From Bifidobacterium catenulatum subsp. kashiwanohense JCM 15439 = DSM 21854 (GTDB lineage: Bacteria > Actinomycetota > Actinomycetes > Actinomycetales > Bifidobacteriaceae), in NCBI RefSeq assembly GCF_001042615.1, contig NZ_AP012327.1, positions 1,178,001 through 1,242,000 of the forward strand: DNA of 64,000 bases. Reading direction: 5' to 3'. The position numbers and the translations under genes are program-made. Positions 18,100 to 29,226 of this stretch are shown one piece after another (positions within the stretch are counted from its first letter, which is position 1; the number at the start of each line of letters is the position of its first letter). The notes under the pieces are model-generated. The model was not told the origin of the DNA, did no database searches, and saw nothing but the letters and a program-made list of their open reading frames with translations.

Positions 18100-19335
18100 A
18101 TGGCAGCGGCCAGAAACACCACAGGCGAAACGGACATCCGCCGGAAACTCGACGAATACGTCGACGCCCACCTCACCAGGCACATGTACGACACCGACGA
18201 ATCCTGGCCGCTGCGCAAAACCATCCGACTGCCCAAACAAGCCGAACTAGAGCAGCACTACAACCAAATCCGCGCCCAAAACGAAACCATCCGCGACTGG
18301 GCGCGGCAACACCACTGCGAAACCAGCGAAAAAACCAAAATCGTCTCCAGCGGACTCATCCAACAAAAAAGCCCGCTCATCGACTCCGTGACCATACCCG
18401 ACCTCGACACCGCCCTCCGCATCGCCACCAAACAAACCCGCGAACGCTACCTACGCGAACACGACCGCATGAGCGCGCTCGCCAAAGAATTCGGCCTCGA
18501 ACCGGAGAACGCCATGAACGTCGCCAAAACCCTCAAAGACCATGACGACACCGACTTCCACCTCGTCATCCAAGCCGCTCACTACTTCGCAAACCACGAC
18601 TGCCACACCATGACCCCACGCATGGCGCCCATCCCAGGATTCAGCGCCAAATGGCTCGGCGCACCCAACTCTCAACGCCGCAAAGCGATATGCCAGCTCA
18701 CCGGACAAGACAACCTCACCTTCTAGGAACGCCCGAACGAACTCCGACTACGCCTCATGGACGCCGAACACCACGACCAACCCGACCTCATCGTCACCCA
18801 ACCATGGGTCCGCAGCCAGCCAACCGACATCGAACACGCCATCATCATCGAAAACAAAGACACCTACCAGGCCATGCCCACCGTCGAACACGCCATCTGC
18901 ATCCTCGGCAACGGATACGCCGCAACATCACACATCACAACACTCCTGCCATGGCTCACCACCATCCCCAACATCATCTACTGGGGCGACATGGACGCCA
19001 ACGGACTCGACATCCTCTCCAAACTACGCGCCACCGGCATCCCATGCACATCCATACTGATGGACACCACCGCATACCGGACATACGAACAATACGGCAC
19101 CCAATTCGACGCCAAAAACAAACCCCTCACCACACAAACCCCACAACCCACACCCGGACTCACCACCGAAGAACGCAAACTCTACGAAACACTCTGCACA
19201 GGAACAGACATCCAATACCTACGCATCGAACAGGAACGCATCCCCATACGCGACGCCACAACCATCCTGCACGACCAACACCACTGGCCAATCGACATAC
19301 CCGGCAACGACATACCAAACAACAACACCAAATAG
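18100..19335 (+). pseudogene. jetD: Wadjet nuclease JetD interrupted by in-frame TAG
   Basis: JetD cuts the DNA that the Jet complex loads. Two frames in the same register (18100-18726, 208 aa; 18757-19335, 192 aa) are separated only by TAG at 18724-18726; the codons after it continue the family pattern (ERPNELRLRLMD). The first part is the DUF3322 arm, PLRKTIRLPKQAELEQHY. The second is the DUF2220 Toprim-like domain: EHAIIIENKDTYQAMP, CILGNGYAATSHI, IYWGDMDANGLDILSKLR, TSILMDTT. A one-base change in TTG or CAG would explain the stop. No ribosome site is evident at the ATG 18757. It may be non-functional, read through, or made as two chains. T-poor, C-rich codon use sets this gene off from jetA/B. 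Confidence 0.87.
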
Positions 19336-19410
19336 AACACCTGTTCGAAACCACAACAAAAATACGCTATCCTATACAACAGAACAGGCAACACCAAGCG
19401 GAAGAACACT

Positions 19411-22398
19411 ATGACAACCAAACGCAACAATACGACACACAACGAAGTCGTGGTCGAACGCGTACTCACCAGCGACGCATTCCGCACACGCGAAATCAAA
19501 AAAGCCCCCATGAAAACAACAGGCGACTCACTCATAGCAGACCTCAAACACCTACCCAACGACCTCAAAATCGTCATCCAAGGCGCCCGCGAGCATAATC
19601 TGAAGAACGTGGATCTTGAGTTTCCACGCAATCGCATGGTGGTATTCACAGGGTTGTCGGGCTCCGGCAAATCCTCACTTGCGTTCGACACGCTGTTCGC
19701 CGAAGGCCAACGCAGGTATGTGGAATCGCTATCGGCGTACGCGAGGCAGTTCCTGGGGCAGATGGACAAGCCGGACGTCGATTTCATCGAAGGCTTGAGC
19801 CCGGCCGTGTCGATTGATCAGAAGACCACGAATCGCAATCCGCGTTCGACGGTCGGCACGATTACGGAGATTTACGATTACCTGCGACTGTTGTTCGCAC
19901 GTACGGGTGTTCCGCATTGCCCGGAATGCGGCGCATTGGTAAGTGCGCAGACGCCACAGCAAATGGTGGATGCGTTGCTGCAGTATCCGGAACGTACACG
20001 ATTCCAGATTCTTGCGCCGGTCGTTCGTGGGCGTAAAGGAGAGTTCGAGGACTTACTCGAACTATTACGCGGTGATGGCTATGCGCGAGCGTTGATTGAT
20101 GGCGAAATGAAGCAGCTGTCTGACGACATCAAACTCACCAAGCAGAAGAAGCACACCATCGAAGTGGTGGTGGACCGACTGGTGGTCAAGGACGGTGTTC
20201 GTCAGCGTCTAACCGATTCCATTGAAACCGCGTTGAAGCTCGCTAAAGGTATCGTTGTAGCCGATTTTGTGGATTTGGATGAGAAGGATCCCGACCGCCG
20301 CAAACCATTTTCTGAGAAACGAGCATGTCCGAACGGTCATCAGCTTGAGCTTGACGAGATCGAGCCTCGTACATTCTCATTCAATGCGCCGTACGGCGCC
20401 TGCCCCGTATGCACCGGCATCGGATACAAGCTGGAGATTGATCCGGAACTGGTGATTCCCGATCCCAGCAAAACCCTGAATGAGAATGCCATCGAACCGT
20501 GGGGCATGACCAAAGGCACTGGCGAATATTACCGTCATGTGCTTGAGGGGCTCGGCGATGAGATGGGATTCGATCTTGACACTCCTTGGAAGGATCTTCC
20601 GGAGGAGGCTCGTCAGGCCATCATGTATGGGCGTGATTTCAAGGTTCAAGTCTCATATCGTAATCGTTGGGGTCGTATGCGCGAATACTCCACCGGTTTT
20701 GAAGGTGTAGTGCGCACACTGATGCGCAGGCATGACGAGACCGATTCCGACCAGATGAAACAGTACTACGAATCGTACATGCGCGAAGTGCCATGCCAGG
20801 CATGCCAAGGGCGTAGACTTCGCCCCGAGGTATTGGCGGTGACCGTTGGCGGCGAGTCCATCGCCGACGTGTGTGACATGTCCGCCGAGAAAAGCCTCGC
20901 ATGGGTGAATGGCTTGCAGCTTGAAGGGTCTGCCGCCCAGATTGCAGGTGAAGTGCTGAAGGAGATTCGTGCCCGTCTTGGATTCCTCAACGACGTCGGA
21001 CTCAACTACCTGACGTTGTCCCGTGCGGCCAAGACCTTGTCTGGCGGCGAGGCACAGCGTATCCGTTTAGCGACTCAGATCGGTTCCGGACTGGTGGGCG
21101 TGATGTATGTGCTTGACGAACCGTCCATTGGCCTGCATCAGCGAGACAACGAACGCCTGATCACCACGTTGCATCACCTACGCGATCTCGGCAATACGCT
21201 GATTGTTGTGGAGCATGATGAGGATACCATCAAGAACGCCGACTGGGTCATCGACATCGGACCGGGAGCTGGCGAGCATGGTGGCGAGGTCATCTATTCT
21301 GGCCCTGCAAAAAAGCTCATCGACGCTCCACGCTCGGTTACAGGAGACTATATCGCTGGTCGCAGAAAGATCGAAGCGCCACAGTCCCGACGCAAAGTAC
21401 GCAAAACCAAACAACTGCGCGTGGTCGGAGCCCGTGAAAACAATCTGAAGGGTCTGACGGTTAATTTCCCACTGGGAGTCTTCACCTGCGTGACGGGTGT
21501 TTCCGGTTCCGGCAAATCCACTTTGATCAATCAGATTCTGTATCCAGTACTTGCCGACAACCTTAACGGCGCACGCATTGTTCCCGGCAAACATACCCGG
21601 GTGGAAGGTGTGGACCAATGTGACAAAGTGATCCACGTCGATCAGAACCCGATTGGGCGTACCCCTCGTTCCAATCCGGCCACCTATACCGGAGTATGGG
21701 ACAAAATCCGCACGTTGTTTGCTAAGACTCCCGAAGCTCAGGTACGCGGATATGGTCCAGGACGTTTTTCGTTCAATGTCAAGGGCGGACGGTGCGAAGC
21801 CTGCCACGGCGACGGCACGCTGAAAATCGAAATGAACTTCCTGCCGGACGTGTACGTGGACTGCGAGGAATGCCATGGCAAACGTTACAACCGCGAAACG
21901 CTGGAAGTGAAATATAACGGCAAATCCGTTGCCGATGTGCTTGACATGCCAATCGAAGAGGCTGCCCAGTTCTTCAAAGCCTATCCTTCCATTTCTCGCT
22001 ATCTCGACACACTCGTTCAGGTGGGACTTGGATATATCCGACTTGGACAGCCAGCTCCAACGCTTTCCGGCGGCGAATCGCAGCGAGTGAAACTTGCCAC
22101 GGAATTGCAGCGAAGGTCCACAGGTAAAACCGTATATATTCTTGACGAACCGACCACAGGCTTACATTTTGAGGATGTGCGCAAACTACTGCTTGTTCTG
22201 CAGGGATTGGTAGACAAAGGCAATACCGTCATCGTTATCGAACACAACCTCGATGTAGTCAAATCGGCTGACTGGCTTATTGATCTTGGCCCAGAGGGCG
22301 GAGATGGAGGCGGCACCATCGTTACTGAAGGCACGCCGGAACAGGTGGCGCAGTGCGAACGATCCTGGACCGGCAAATTCCTTAGGGGCATGCTGTGA
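19411..22398 (+). CDS. uvrA: Excinuclease ABC subunit UvrA
   Basis: Damage-recognition ATPase of nucleotide excision repair. 995 residues from the ATG at 19411 (GGAAG five bases upstream-ish); an ATG at 19510 is an alternative because the first ~35 residues are not conserved-looking. Features: first cassette [20 protein letters not shown], zinc module with CPECG and [27 protein letters not shown] with [13 protein letters not shown]; second cassette [16 protein letters not shown]-terminal zinc module [14 protein letters not shown] and [25 protein letters not shown] and [13 protein letters not shown]. All ATPase and zinc residues are intact. The stop overlaps uvrC. The 5' end shares the unusual C-rich composition of the adjacent jetD. 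Confidence 0.95.
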   Translation: MTTKRNNTTHNEVVVERVLTSDAFRTREIKKAPMKTTGDSLIADLKHLPNDLKIVIQGAREHNLKNVDLEFPRNRMVVFTGLSGSGKSSLAFDTLFAEGQRRYVESLSAYARQFLGQMDKPDVDFIEGLSPAVSIDQKTTNRNPRSTVGTITEIYDYLRLLFARTGVPHCPECGALVSAQTPQQMVDALLQYPERTRFQILAPVVRGRKGEFEDLLELLRGDGYARALIDGEMKQLSDDIKLTKQKKHTIEVVVDRLVVKDGVRQRLTDSIETALKLAKGIVVADFVDLDEKDPDRRKPFSEKRACPNGHQLELDEIEPRTFSFNAPYGACPVCTGIGYKLEIDPELVIPDPSKTLNENAIEPWGMTKGTGEYYRHVLEGLGDEMGFDLDTPWKDLPEEARQAIMYGRDFKVQVSYRNRWGRMREYSTGFEGVVRTLMRRHDETDSDQMKQYYESYMREVPCQACQGRRLRPEVLAVTVGGESIADVCDMSAEKSLAWVNGLQLEGSAAQIAGEVLKEIRARLGFLNDVGLNYLTLSRAAKTLSGGEAQRIRLATQIGSGLVGVMYVLDEPSIGLHQRDNERLITTLHHLRDLGNTLIVVEHDEDTIKNADWVIDIGPGAGEHGGEVIYSGPAKKLIDAPRSVTGDYIAGRRKIEAPQSRRKVRKTKQLRVVGARENNLKGLTVNFPLGVFTCVTGVSGSGKSTLINQILYPVLADNLNGARIVPGKHTRVEGVDQCDKVIHVDQNPIGRTPRSNPATYTGVWDKIRTLFAKTPEAQVRGYGPGRFSFNVKGGRCEACHGDGTLKIEMNFLPDVYVDCEECHGKRYNRETLEVKYNGKSVADVLDMPIEEAAQFFKAYPSISRYLDTLVQVGLGYIRLGQPAPTLSGGESQRVKLATELQRRSTGKTVYILDEPTTGLHFEDVRKLLLVLQGLVDKGNTVIVIEHNLDVVKSADWLIDLGPEGGDGGGTIVTEGTPEQVAQCERSWTGKFLRGML

Positions 22399-24722
22399 GC
22401 ACACCCATTGAACGTCACAGTCCGGAAGTTTGGCGCAAAACCGCCGAGCAGATAAGCGTTGACGGCAGCGATACCGTAAGGAGTGCCCTTTCTGACGGAA
22501 ATACTCCTTCCTGCGGAGGAGTGAACAAGAATGGCGCACCTCTGCTGGGGGATTCACGTGACCTGTTTCGTCCGAAAACATCTGATATTCCGGCACAGCC
22601 GGGCGTCTATAAGTGGCGAGACGGTGAAGGCAGAGTCATTTATGTGGGCAAGGCTAAAAACCTGCGTAACCGTTTGACCAACTACTTCCAGCCTTTGTAT
22701 CAGCTGCATCCACGCACCCAGACCATGGTGCTTACGGCACGCAGCTTGGAATGGACGGTCGTAGGTACCGAACTTGAGTCATTGACGTTGGAATACACGT
22801 GGATCAAAGAGTTTGATCCACGATTCAACGTCGTGTTCCGAGACGACAAAACCTACCCGTATTTGGCGATCTCATCCGCAGAGCGCGTGCCACGGGTGTG
22901 GGTGACCAGAAGTCGCAAACGTCGAGATACCAGATATTTCGGCCCCTACGCCAAGGTGTGGGATTTGCGGCATAGTCTTGATCGGCTGCTGAAAACCTTC
23001 CCTGTGCGCACATGTTCGCAAAACATCTATCACAAGGCGGAAGTTACCCGGCGCCCATGCCTGTTGGCTTCGATCGGCAAATGTTCGGCACCTTGCGTCG
23101 GGCGCATCAGTGCAGCGGAACACCGGAAAATGTGCGAACAGCTCGTCGGCGTGCTGACCGGTCGCATCGGCAAATCGTATATCGCGCAGCTCACTCGCGA
23201 AATGAAAGAAGCAAGTGCTGAACTTGAGTTTGAAAAGGCAGCACGATTGCGTGATCAAATCCAAATGCTGTCCACGGTGGTCGAGCAGAATGCCGTAGTG
23301 TTCGATTCCGATGTCGATGCCGACTTTTTCGGCGTCGAATCGGATGAGCTGGAAGCATCCGTGCATGCATTTTACGTACGTGCCGGTTCCATTCGCGGGG
23401 AACGCAATTGGAGCGTGGAACGGGTTGAAGATGTGACAGACGAGGAGCTGATCGCCGACCTCATCGTACAAGTGTATTCGGAAACCGCGGGGGATACGTC
23501 CAATGTCTCCCAGTCAACCGTCGTCACCGAACAACGTAATGCCATCGGATCAACGCAAACCGTGACTGCGACCGATGCTTTGGCGCGTGCGCAGGCAACG
23601 CGAGAACGCAATGAACGTCAGGGGCAGACTGGTCGTGCGGATTTGCTCGCTCCCATCTCTCCGGTGCCGCGTGAGGTGATCGTTCCCATCGAGCCAGCCC
23701 GGCGTGAGGAGTTGGAATCGTGGCTCAGCGGACTGCGTGGCGGTGCTGTGAACATTCGCACGGCCAGCAGGGGAGGCAAAAAGCAACTCCTGGACCGTGC
23801 CAACGACAATGCCAGGCAGGCGATGCAGCGCAGCAAAATGAGCCGTATCAGTGATATGGGCGCCCGCACTACGGCCATGAATGATGTCGCCAAGGCGCTT
23901 GGGCTTGAACAGGCGCCGTTACGCATCGAATGCTATGACATTTCCAATACCGTTGGTGGTGCGTTCCAGGTCGCTTCCATGGTGGTGTTCGAGGATGCGA
24001 TCGCCAAGAAGTCGGAATATCGTCGTTTCGCCATTCGCGGAGCGGACGGGCAAGGCGCGCTTGATGATTTGAGCGCATTGTATGAGACGCTGACGCGTCG
24101 ATTCCGGCATGGCAATATCGCAGGCGATTCCGGCGAAAGCATGGACAACGAGCGGCGGGCATCTGAACAGGGCGAACAGGTCGAGAAGCCGTCGGTGCAG
24201 CAGAACGTCGACCGCCACCATTTCGCCTATAAGCCGAATCTCGTGGTGGTTGACGGCGGCAAACCGCAGGTCATGGCGGCAGCGAAAGCACTGGAGGATT
24301 GCGGCGTGGACGATGTGGCCGTCTGCGGATTGGCGAAACGCTTGGAAGAGGTATGGGTTCCGGACGACGATTATCCGATCATTCTCAAACGTCAGTCCGA
24401 AGGCATGTATTTGCTGCAACGTGTTCGTGACGAGTCGCATCGTTTCGCCATCACCTACCATCGCCAGACACGAAGGAAAGGTGCGTTGCGTTCCGCATTG
24501 GACGATATTCCCGGCGTTGGAGAGGCGTATCAGAAGCGTCTGCTGAACCATTTTGGTTCGGTTCGTGCCATGCGGGAGGCGAATGCCGAGGATTTCGAGC
24601 AGGTCAAAGGCGTCGGAAAAGCCAAAGCCGAAGCCATTTATCAGGCGTTGCACGCCCGCGACGGGCAGCGACCGACGGAAGATGCAGTTTCGCCGAATAG
24701 TCCGAAGGATGGAATGGATTAG
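22395..24722 (+). CDS. uvrC: Excinuclease ABC subunit UvrC
   Basis: Makes both incisions in nucleotide excision repair. 775 residues from the GTG at 22395 that overlaps the uvrA stop (GTGA). About 55 N-terminal residues precede the GIY-YIG nuclease (PGVYKW...[20 protein letters not shown]). UVR motif: [18 protein letters not shown]. RNase H-like domain from about 510: [25 protein letters not shown], later [14 protein letters not shown]. Ends with two HhH motifs ([19 protein letters not shown] and [15 protein letters not shown]). There is an inserted Gln/Thr-rich stretch around residue 380 that looks poorly conserved. Complete. Confidence 0.95.
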   Translation: MSTPIERHSPEVWRKTAEQISVDGSDTVRSALSDGNTPSCGGVNKNGAPLLGDSRDLFRPKTSDIPAQPGVYKWRDGEGRVIYVGKAKNLRNRLTNYFQPLYQLHPRTQTMVLTARSLEWTVVGTELESLTLEYTWIKEFDPRFNVVFRDDKTYPYLAISSAERVPRVWVTRSRKRRDTRYFGPYAKVWDLRHSLDRLLKTFPVRTCSQNIYHKAEVTRRPCLLASIGKCSAPCVGRISAAEHRKMCEQLVGVLTGRIGKSYIAQLTREMKEASAELEFEKAARLRDQIQMLSTVVEQNAVVFDSDVDADFFGVESDELEASVHAFYVRAGSIRGERNWSVERVEDVTDEELIADLIVQVYSETAGDTSNVSQSTVVTEQRNAIGSTQTVTATDALARAQATRERNERQGQTGRADLLAPISPVPREVIVPIEPARREELESWLSGLRGGAVNIRTASRGGKKQLLDRANDNARQAMQRSKMSRISDMGARTTAMNDVAKALGLEQAPLRIECYDISNTVGGAFQVASMVVFEDAIAKKSEYRRFAIRGADGQGALDDLSALYETLTRRFRHGNIAGDSGESMDNERRASEQGEQVEKPSVQQNVDRHHFAYKPNLVVVDGGKPQVMAAAKALEDCGVDDVAVCGLAKRLEEVWVPDDDYPIILKRQSEGMYLLQRVRDESHRFAITYHRQTRRKGALRSALDDIPGVGEAYQKRLLNHFGSVRAMREANAEDFEQVKGVGKAKAEAIYQALHARDGQRPTEDAVSPNSPKDGMD

Positions 24723-24788
24723 GATTGAGTAGCGAAAAAAGACAATCGGATTGCTAGCATGATGACGGTGGGTATTAAGGGAGGGAAT

Positions 24789-25733
24789 ATGGCTGAAGTC
24801 AATCATCGGTGCGCGGTTTTGGGCAAGCCTATCGCGCATTCGTTGTCTCCGGTGCTGCACAATGCCGCTTATCAGGCGTTAGGCCTTGATGATTGGTCGT
24901 ACGACAAGCATGAGGTAGGAGAACCCGATCTTGAAGGTTTTCTCGAATCGCTTGACCCGACTTGGTCTGGCCTCAGTCTGACCATGCCATTGAAGAAAAC
25001 AATCCAACCGTACGGTACGCCCTGCAATATGTGGGCGAAGGAGCTTATGATAGCCAACACCGCGGTGTTCGATTGGAACGAGACCTGCGTCAACGGTAAT
25101 CCGGATCTTCCCGCCATCAAGCTGTACAACACGGATGTGCAAGGCATCGAGCTCGCTTTCGAACACTCGTATCAGACGCGCGAGATGGAGCCGAAGACGG
25201 ACCGTTCGGGAACGGCTGTGATCATCGGCAACGGCAACACGGCGACGTCAGCGTTGGCCGCGTGCGTGGAATCCCCCGCAATCGGACACGTCATCGTCGT
25301 AGCTCGCCATCCCGAAAAGAACACCGCTCTCAAGCCTCTTGCCGAACGATATTTGCCGTCGGAGCGACCGATAACCATTGTCGGAATGGATCATGCTATT
25401 GAGGCGTTACGCCATGCAGATATGGCGGTAAACACCATCCCTGGCTTGGCTGCGGACAGTATCGCCGAAGCTTTGGAAACGTCAAACGCGAACATGGGCG
25501 GAACATTGCTTGACGTCGTGTACGATCCACGTCCTACCAAACTGATGCAGGCTTGGCGCCAAAGGGAAGGAACCGCCATCGGCGGCGAAGAAATGCTGTT
25601 GTACCAGGCCATGGTGCAGGTTTGGCTGATGACGGGAATCTGGAATAATGATCCGCCGAGTGGCATGATTGATCAGGACTGCACCGCGCGGTTGGAACAA
25701 GCCATGCGCATCGCACTTGAGGAGGCTCTGTAA
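24789..25733 (+). CDS. aroE: Shikimate 5-dehydrogenase
   Basis: Reduces 3-dehydroshikimate with NADPH in aromatic amino acid synthesis. 314 residues from the ATG at 24789, after AAGGGAGGGAAT; an upstream ATG pair at 24759 lacks a ribosome site. Substrate domain: AVLGKPIAHSLSPVLHNAAYQALGLDD (SxS motif) and LSLTMPLKKTI with the catalytic Lys. Cofactor domain: AVIIGNGNTATSALAA, HPEKNTALKPL. C-terminus GTAIGGEEMLLYQAMVQVWLMTG matches the family. The glycine-rich loop is GNGNTA rather than GAGGA, a variant of actinobacterial AroE. The stop overlaps rapZ. Confidence 0.9.
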   Translation: MAEVNHRCAVLGKPIAHSLSPVLHNAAYQALGLDDWSYDKHEVGEPDLEGFLESLDPTWSGLSLTMPLKKTIQPYGTPCNMWAKELMIANTAVFDWNETCVNGNPDLPAIKLYNTDVQGIELAFEHSYQTREMEPKTDRSGTAVIIGNGNTATSALAACVESPAIGHVIVVARHPEKNTALKPLAERYLPSERPITIVGMDHAIEALRHADMAVNTIPGLAADSIAEALETSNANMGGTLLDVVYDPRPTKLMQAWRQREGTAIGGEEMLLYQAMVQVWLMTGIWNNDPPSGMIDQDCTARLEQAMRIALEEAL

Positions 25734-26653
25734 TGGCACAGGAAGATATCAATGCACAAGCGAATGGCACGCATGCCAGCGCTCCTTCACCTGCCGAAGG
25801 TTTTGAAGTATTGCTGATCACCGGCATGAGCGGTGCGGGGCGATCGCATGCGGCCAACAGTATTGAGGATATGGGCTGGTATGTGGTCGATAACATGCCT
25901 CCCAAACTGTTGGTGCCGCTGGTCGACATGATGACCACCGGATCCAACATCCATAAGCTTGCGGCAGTCGTGGATGTTCGTTCCCGTGATTATTTCGACG
26001 ATCTGTCCGCAGTGCTCAGCCATTTGGATGATCTTGGTGTGAAAACACGCATCCTGTTCCTTGATGCCAGCAACGAAGTGCTGATCAAACGATACGAATC
26101 AGTGCGCAGGCCGCATCCGCTGCAACAGGGCAACCGGCTGATCGACGGCATCCTCGAGGAACGTGACCTTCTTGAGAATCTCAAGGAGCGTGCAGACATC
26201 GTCATTGACACGTCGTCATTGAGCATCCACCAGCTGTCTACGAAACTATATGAGGCAATGCTTGGATCTGGGCCGACCACGGTTTCTGTGCACATCTTCA
26301 GTTTCGGTTTCAAATATGGTATTCCCATCGACGCCGATTTTGTCGCCGACGTGAGATTTCTGCCGAACCCATTCTGGGTGCCGGAGTTGCGTTCGCTCAC
26401 TGGACGAGACAAGGCAGTCAGCGATTATGTGCTTTCCAGCGAAGGTGCCGCCGATTTCCTTGACGCATACGAAAAAGCGATTGCGATTGCGATCGAAGGG
26501 TACGCGCAGGAAGATAAACATTATGTGACGATTGCAATCGGCTGCACCGGAGGACAGCATCGTTCCGTTGCGATGAGCGAGGCCTTGGCCAAACGCTTGC
26601 GCGCGAGAGGGCTATCGGTTTCTGTTTCCGCACGTGAGCTTGATAAGCGGTAA
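25733..26653 (+). CDS. rapZ: RNase adapter / nucleotide-binding protein RapZ (YvcJ)
   Basis: ATP/GTP-binding protein of the RapZ/YvcJ family. 306 residues starting at the ATG in TAATG shared with the aroE stop. Walker A-like ITGMSGAGRSHAANSIEDMGWYVVDNMPPKLL has Arg in place of the usual Lys, a known actinobacterial form. Then IRKL-type core VVDVRSRDYF, RILFLDASNEVLIKRYESVRRPHPL, and C-terminal IAIGCTGGQHRSVAMSEALAKRL, the family signature. In Gram-positives this gene commonly stands beside whiA, as here. Confidence 0.92.
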   Translation: MAQEDINAQANGTHASAPSPAEGFEVLLITGMSGAGRSHAANSIEDMGWYVVDNMPPKLLVPLVDMMTTGSNIHKLAAVVDVRSRDYFDDLSAVLSHLDDLGVKTRILFLDASNEVLIKRYESVRRPHPLQQGNRLIDGILEERDLLENLKERADIVIDTSSLSIHQLSTKLYEAMLGSGPTTVSVHIFSFGFKYGIPIDADFVADVRFLPNPFWVPELRSLTGRDKAVSDYVLSSEGAADFLDAYEKAIAIAIEGYAQEDKHYVTIAIGCTGGQHRSVAMSEALAKRLRARGLSVSVSARELDKR

Positions 26654-26670
26654 GCGGAAAAATGACCGTA

Positions 26671-26698
26671 TTGTGAAAATATAGTGTCCATATATAAA
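26671..26698 (+). promoter_or_regulatory. Candidate whiA promoter
   Basis: TTGTGA (26671-26676) and TATAAA (26693-26698) with a 16-base spacer in the AT-rich gap between rapZ and whiA. A leader of about 110 bases would follow. Consensus match only. Confidence 0.5.
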
Positions 26699-26814
26699 GA
26701 AATCAGGCTGTGATTGTCCAAGATATTCGGTATCACAGTAAGCCGTGGCAGTGCGGAATGATTCCGCGACTCGCCTGAAATTTAGGGAAGAACAGCAAGG
26801 TAGGAGGTTGGCTC

Positions 26815-27765
26815 TTGGCTCTTCTGGATGACGTCAAAAGCGAGCTGTCCGCAATCGACAATGAATTGCCAATCGCCAAAAAGGCGCAGGCTACGGCAAT
26901 GATTCGGTTCGGCAATGGTTTGCACTCGGTGGATCACCACATTCTTGTGCAGGTGCAGCTCGACTCCCAAGATGCGGCCACTTGGCTGCAAGACACCATC
27001 AAGAACCTGTATGGTCACGAAGCCACGCTCACTCCTGTCTCTAGGCAGACGCCGACCGGTACGGTGCAGCGTTATGTGATTCGTGTGCCGAAAGGCAGCG
27101 CGGCACTCGTGTTGCAGACCGGTCTATACAGCCGCTACACGAAGAACATGGTGCTTGGTCTGCCGAGCGATATCATCAACGGCAAGATCGCGCAGATCAA
27201 AGCCGCATGGCGTGGTGCGTTCCTTGCGAACGGCCGTCTGTCAGACCCGGGCAAGGCCAGCTATCTCGAGATCGTATGCCCGAACCATGAGGCCGCTCTG
27301 GCACTGGTTTCCACCGCACGCCGCTTGGGCATCACCGCCAAGCCACGTAAGCTGCGCAGCTCCGAGCGCGTGACTCTGCGTGACCCTGATGCCATCGAAC
27401 GCATGCTCATCCTTATGGGCGCCCCGCGTTCAGCGCGCGAATGGACTGGAAAGCGTTCCGACGGCGAAGCACGAGGCAAAGCGAACCGTTTGGCCAACTT
27501 CGACGACGCCAACATGCGCCGCAGCGCCAAGGCGGCCGCGGAAGCATGCGATAAGGTACGTCAGGCATTTGAAATCCTCGGCGACGATGTTCCCGATAAC
27601 CTCAAGTCCGCGGGCCAGCTCCGTCTCGATCATGCGGATGCGTCGCTGGAACAGCTGGGACGTTTGGCCGATCCTCCGATTACCAAGGATGCCATCGCCG
27701 GTCGTATTCGTCGACTGTTGCAGCTCGCCGAAAAAACCGAGAAGGCTCGCCGACAGTCGGTCTGA
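26815..27765 (+). CDS. whiA: Sporulation-type regulator / DNA-binding protein WhiA
   Basis: WhiA is widespread in Gram-positives and related to LAGLIDADG fold proteins; in actinobacteria it affects division or development. 316 residues from the TTG at 26815 with GGAGG upstream, a start that gives the expected [33 protein letters not shown]. The LAGLIDADG-like core lies at residues 110-190 ([24 protein letters not shown]), and the C-terminal helix-turn-helix at 225-316 includes [27 protein letters not shown] and [13 protein letters not shown]. The core keeps the family's typical residues. A terminator follows. Confidence 0.92.
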   Translation: MALLDDVKSELSAIDNELPIAKKAQATAMIRFGNGLHSVDHHILVQVQLDSQDAATWLQDTIKNLYGHEATLTPVSRQTPTGTVQRYVIRVPKGSAALVLQTGLYSRYTKNMVLGLPSDIINGKIAQIKAAWRGAFLANGRLSDPGKASYLEIVCPNHEAALALVSTARRLGITAKPRKLRSSERVTLRDPDAIERMLILMGAPRSAREWTGKRSDGEARGKANRLANFDDANMRRSAKAAAEACDKVRQAFEILGDDVPDNLKSAGQLRLDHADASLEQLGRLADPPITKDAIAGRIRRLLQLAEKTEKARRQSV

Positions 27766-27782
27766 TTGAGTTTTTTTACACG

Positions 27783-27820
27783 AAACACCATGCCTGTTTT
27801 CGAACAGCATGGTGTTTTTG
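27783..27820 (+). terminator. Terminator after whiA
   Basis: AAACACCATGC (27783-27793) and GCATGGTGTTT (27807-27817) form the stem with an inner CTGTT/AACAG helix and a T-tract at the end of the 3' arm. Confidence 0.9.
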
Positions 27821-27895
27821 TTCGTTTGAGCTTGTATTATTCGTAAATGGCAATATGGCCATTCCACGCTTACAAGCGGCTAGGAAAGGATATAC

Positions 27896-29101
27896 ATGAA
27901 GACACTCAAGGATCTTGGAGATCTCAAGGGCAAGCGCGTTCTCGTTCGCGCTGATTTCAACGTTCCGCTGGACGGCACCACTATTACCGATGACGGTCGT
28001 ATCAAGGCCGCCCTGCCGACCATCAAAGCCCTGCGCGAAGAAGGCGCAAAGGTCATTCTGATGGCCCACCTCGGCCGCCCGAAGGGCAAGGTCGTTCCGG
28101 AACTGTCTCTCGCTCCGGTCGCCGCTCGTCTTGGCGAACTGCTCGGCATCGAGGTTCCGCTAGCTGAAGACACCTACGGCGAAGATGCTCAGGCCAAGGT
28201 CGCCGCAATGAACGATGGCGATGTCGTGCTTCTGCAGAACGTGCGCTACAACCCGGAAGAAACCAGCAAGGATCCGGAGGAGCGTTCCGCTTACGCCAAG
28301 AAGATCGCAGCTCTCGGTGAAGCGTTCGTGTCCGACGGTTTCGGCGTCGTGCACCGTGCGCAGGGCTCCAACTACGACGTTGCAGCTGATCTGCCGGCAG
28401 CCGCCGGCCTGCTAGTCGAGAAGGAAGTCAAGGCTCTGTCCCGCGCCACCGTTGAGCCGGAGCGCCCGCTGACCGTCGTGCTTGGCGGTTCCAAGGTTTC
28501 CGACAAACTCGGCGTGATCGAGAATCTGCTTGACAAGGCCAACCGTCTGGTCATCGGCGGCGGCATGGTCTACACCTTCCTCAAGGCCAAGGGCCTCGAG
28601 GTCGGCACCTCCCTGCTGGAAGAGGATCAGGTCGAAACCGTCAAGGGCTACATCGAGCGCGCTGAACAGAACGGCGTTGAGCTCGTGCTGCCGACCGACA
28701 TCGTGGTGAACCCGGTCTTCCCGAAGTCCGACGAGGACATCGCTCCGGAAGTCGTGGCAGCTGATGCCATTCCGGCTGACAAGATGGGTCTGGACATCGG
28801 TCCGGATTCCCAGAAGCTCTTCCACGACAAGATTGTGGATTCCAAGACCGTCGTGTGGAACGGCCCGATGGGCGTGTTCGAGGTTCCGGCATTCGCAGCC
28901 GGCACCGAAGCCGTGGCCCAGGGCTTGGTCGACGCCACCGCGGCTGGCGCGTTCACCATCGTCGGTGGCGGTGACTCCGCCTCCGCAGTGCGCAACCTCG
29001 GCTTCCCGGAGAATGGCTTCTCGCACATCTCCACCGGTGGCGGCGCTTCCCTCGAGTTCCTCGAGGGCAAGGAACTGCCAGGCCTGAAGGTGCTCGACTG
29101 A
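27896..29101 (+). CDS. pgk: Phosphoglycerate kinase
   Basis: Glycolytic enzyme transferring phosphate from 1,3-bisphosphoglycerate to ADP. 401 residues, complete. [27 protein letters not shown] is the family N-terminus; [19 protein letters not shown] and [15 protein letters not shown] (family is normally HRAxAS) follow; the nucleotide domain has [42 protein letters not shown] and [12 protein letters not shown]. Codon use is optimised (highly expressed). An AAGGA lies just ahead of the ATG. Confidence 0.96.
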   Translation: MKTLKDLGDLKGKRVLVRADFNVPLDGTTITDDGRIKAALPTIKALREEGAKVILMAHLGRPKGKVVPELSLAPVAARLGELLGIEVPLAEDTYGEDAQAKVAAMNDGDVVLLQNVRYNPEETSKDPEERSAYAKKIAALGEAFVSDGFGVVHRAQGSNYDVAADLPAAAGLLVEKEVKALSRATVEPERPLTVVLGGSKVSDKLGVIENLLDKANRLVIGGGMVYTFLKAKGLEVGTSLLEEDQVETVKGYIERAEQNGVELVLPTDIVVNPVFPKSDEDIAPEVVAADAIPADKMGLDIGPDSQKLFHDKIVDSKTVVWNGPMGVFEVPAFAAGTEAVAQGLVDATAAGAFTIVGGGDSASAVRNLGFPENGFSHISTGGGASLEFLEGKELPGLKVLD

Positions 29102-29120
29102 TTATTTGACGCATAATCTG

Positions 29121-29162
29121 GAGGTGCTCCCTTATCGACAAAGGTGGGGAGCACCTCTTGTT
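29121..29162 (+). terminator. Terminator after pgk
   Basis: GAGGTGCTCCC (29121-29131) pairs with GGGAGCACCTC (29147-29157), followed by TTGTTG. Confidence 0.85.
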
Positions 29163-29226
29163 GTCAACAGCGCGAAACGCGACACATACACACTGAACGG
29201 AAACAAGAACGGAGGCAAGCAAACAT

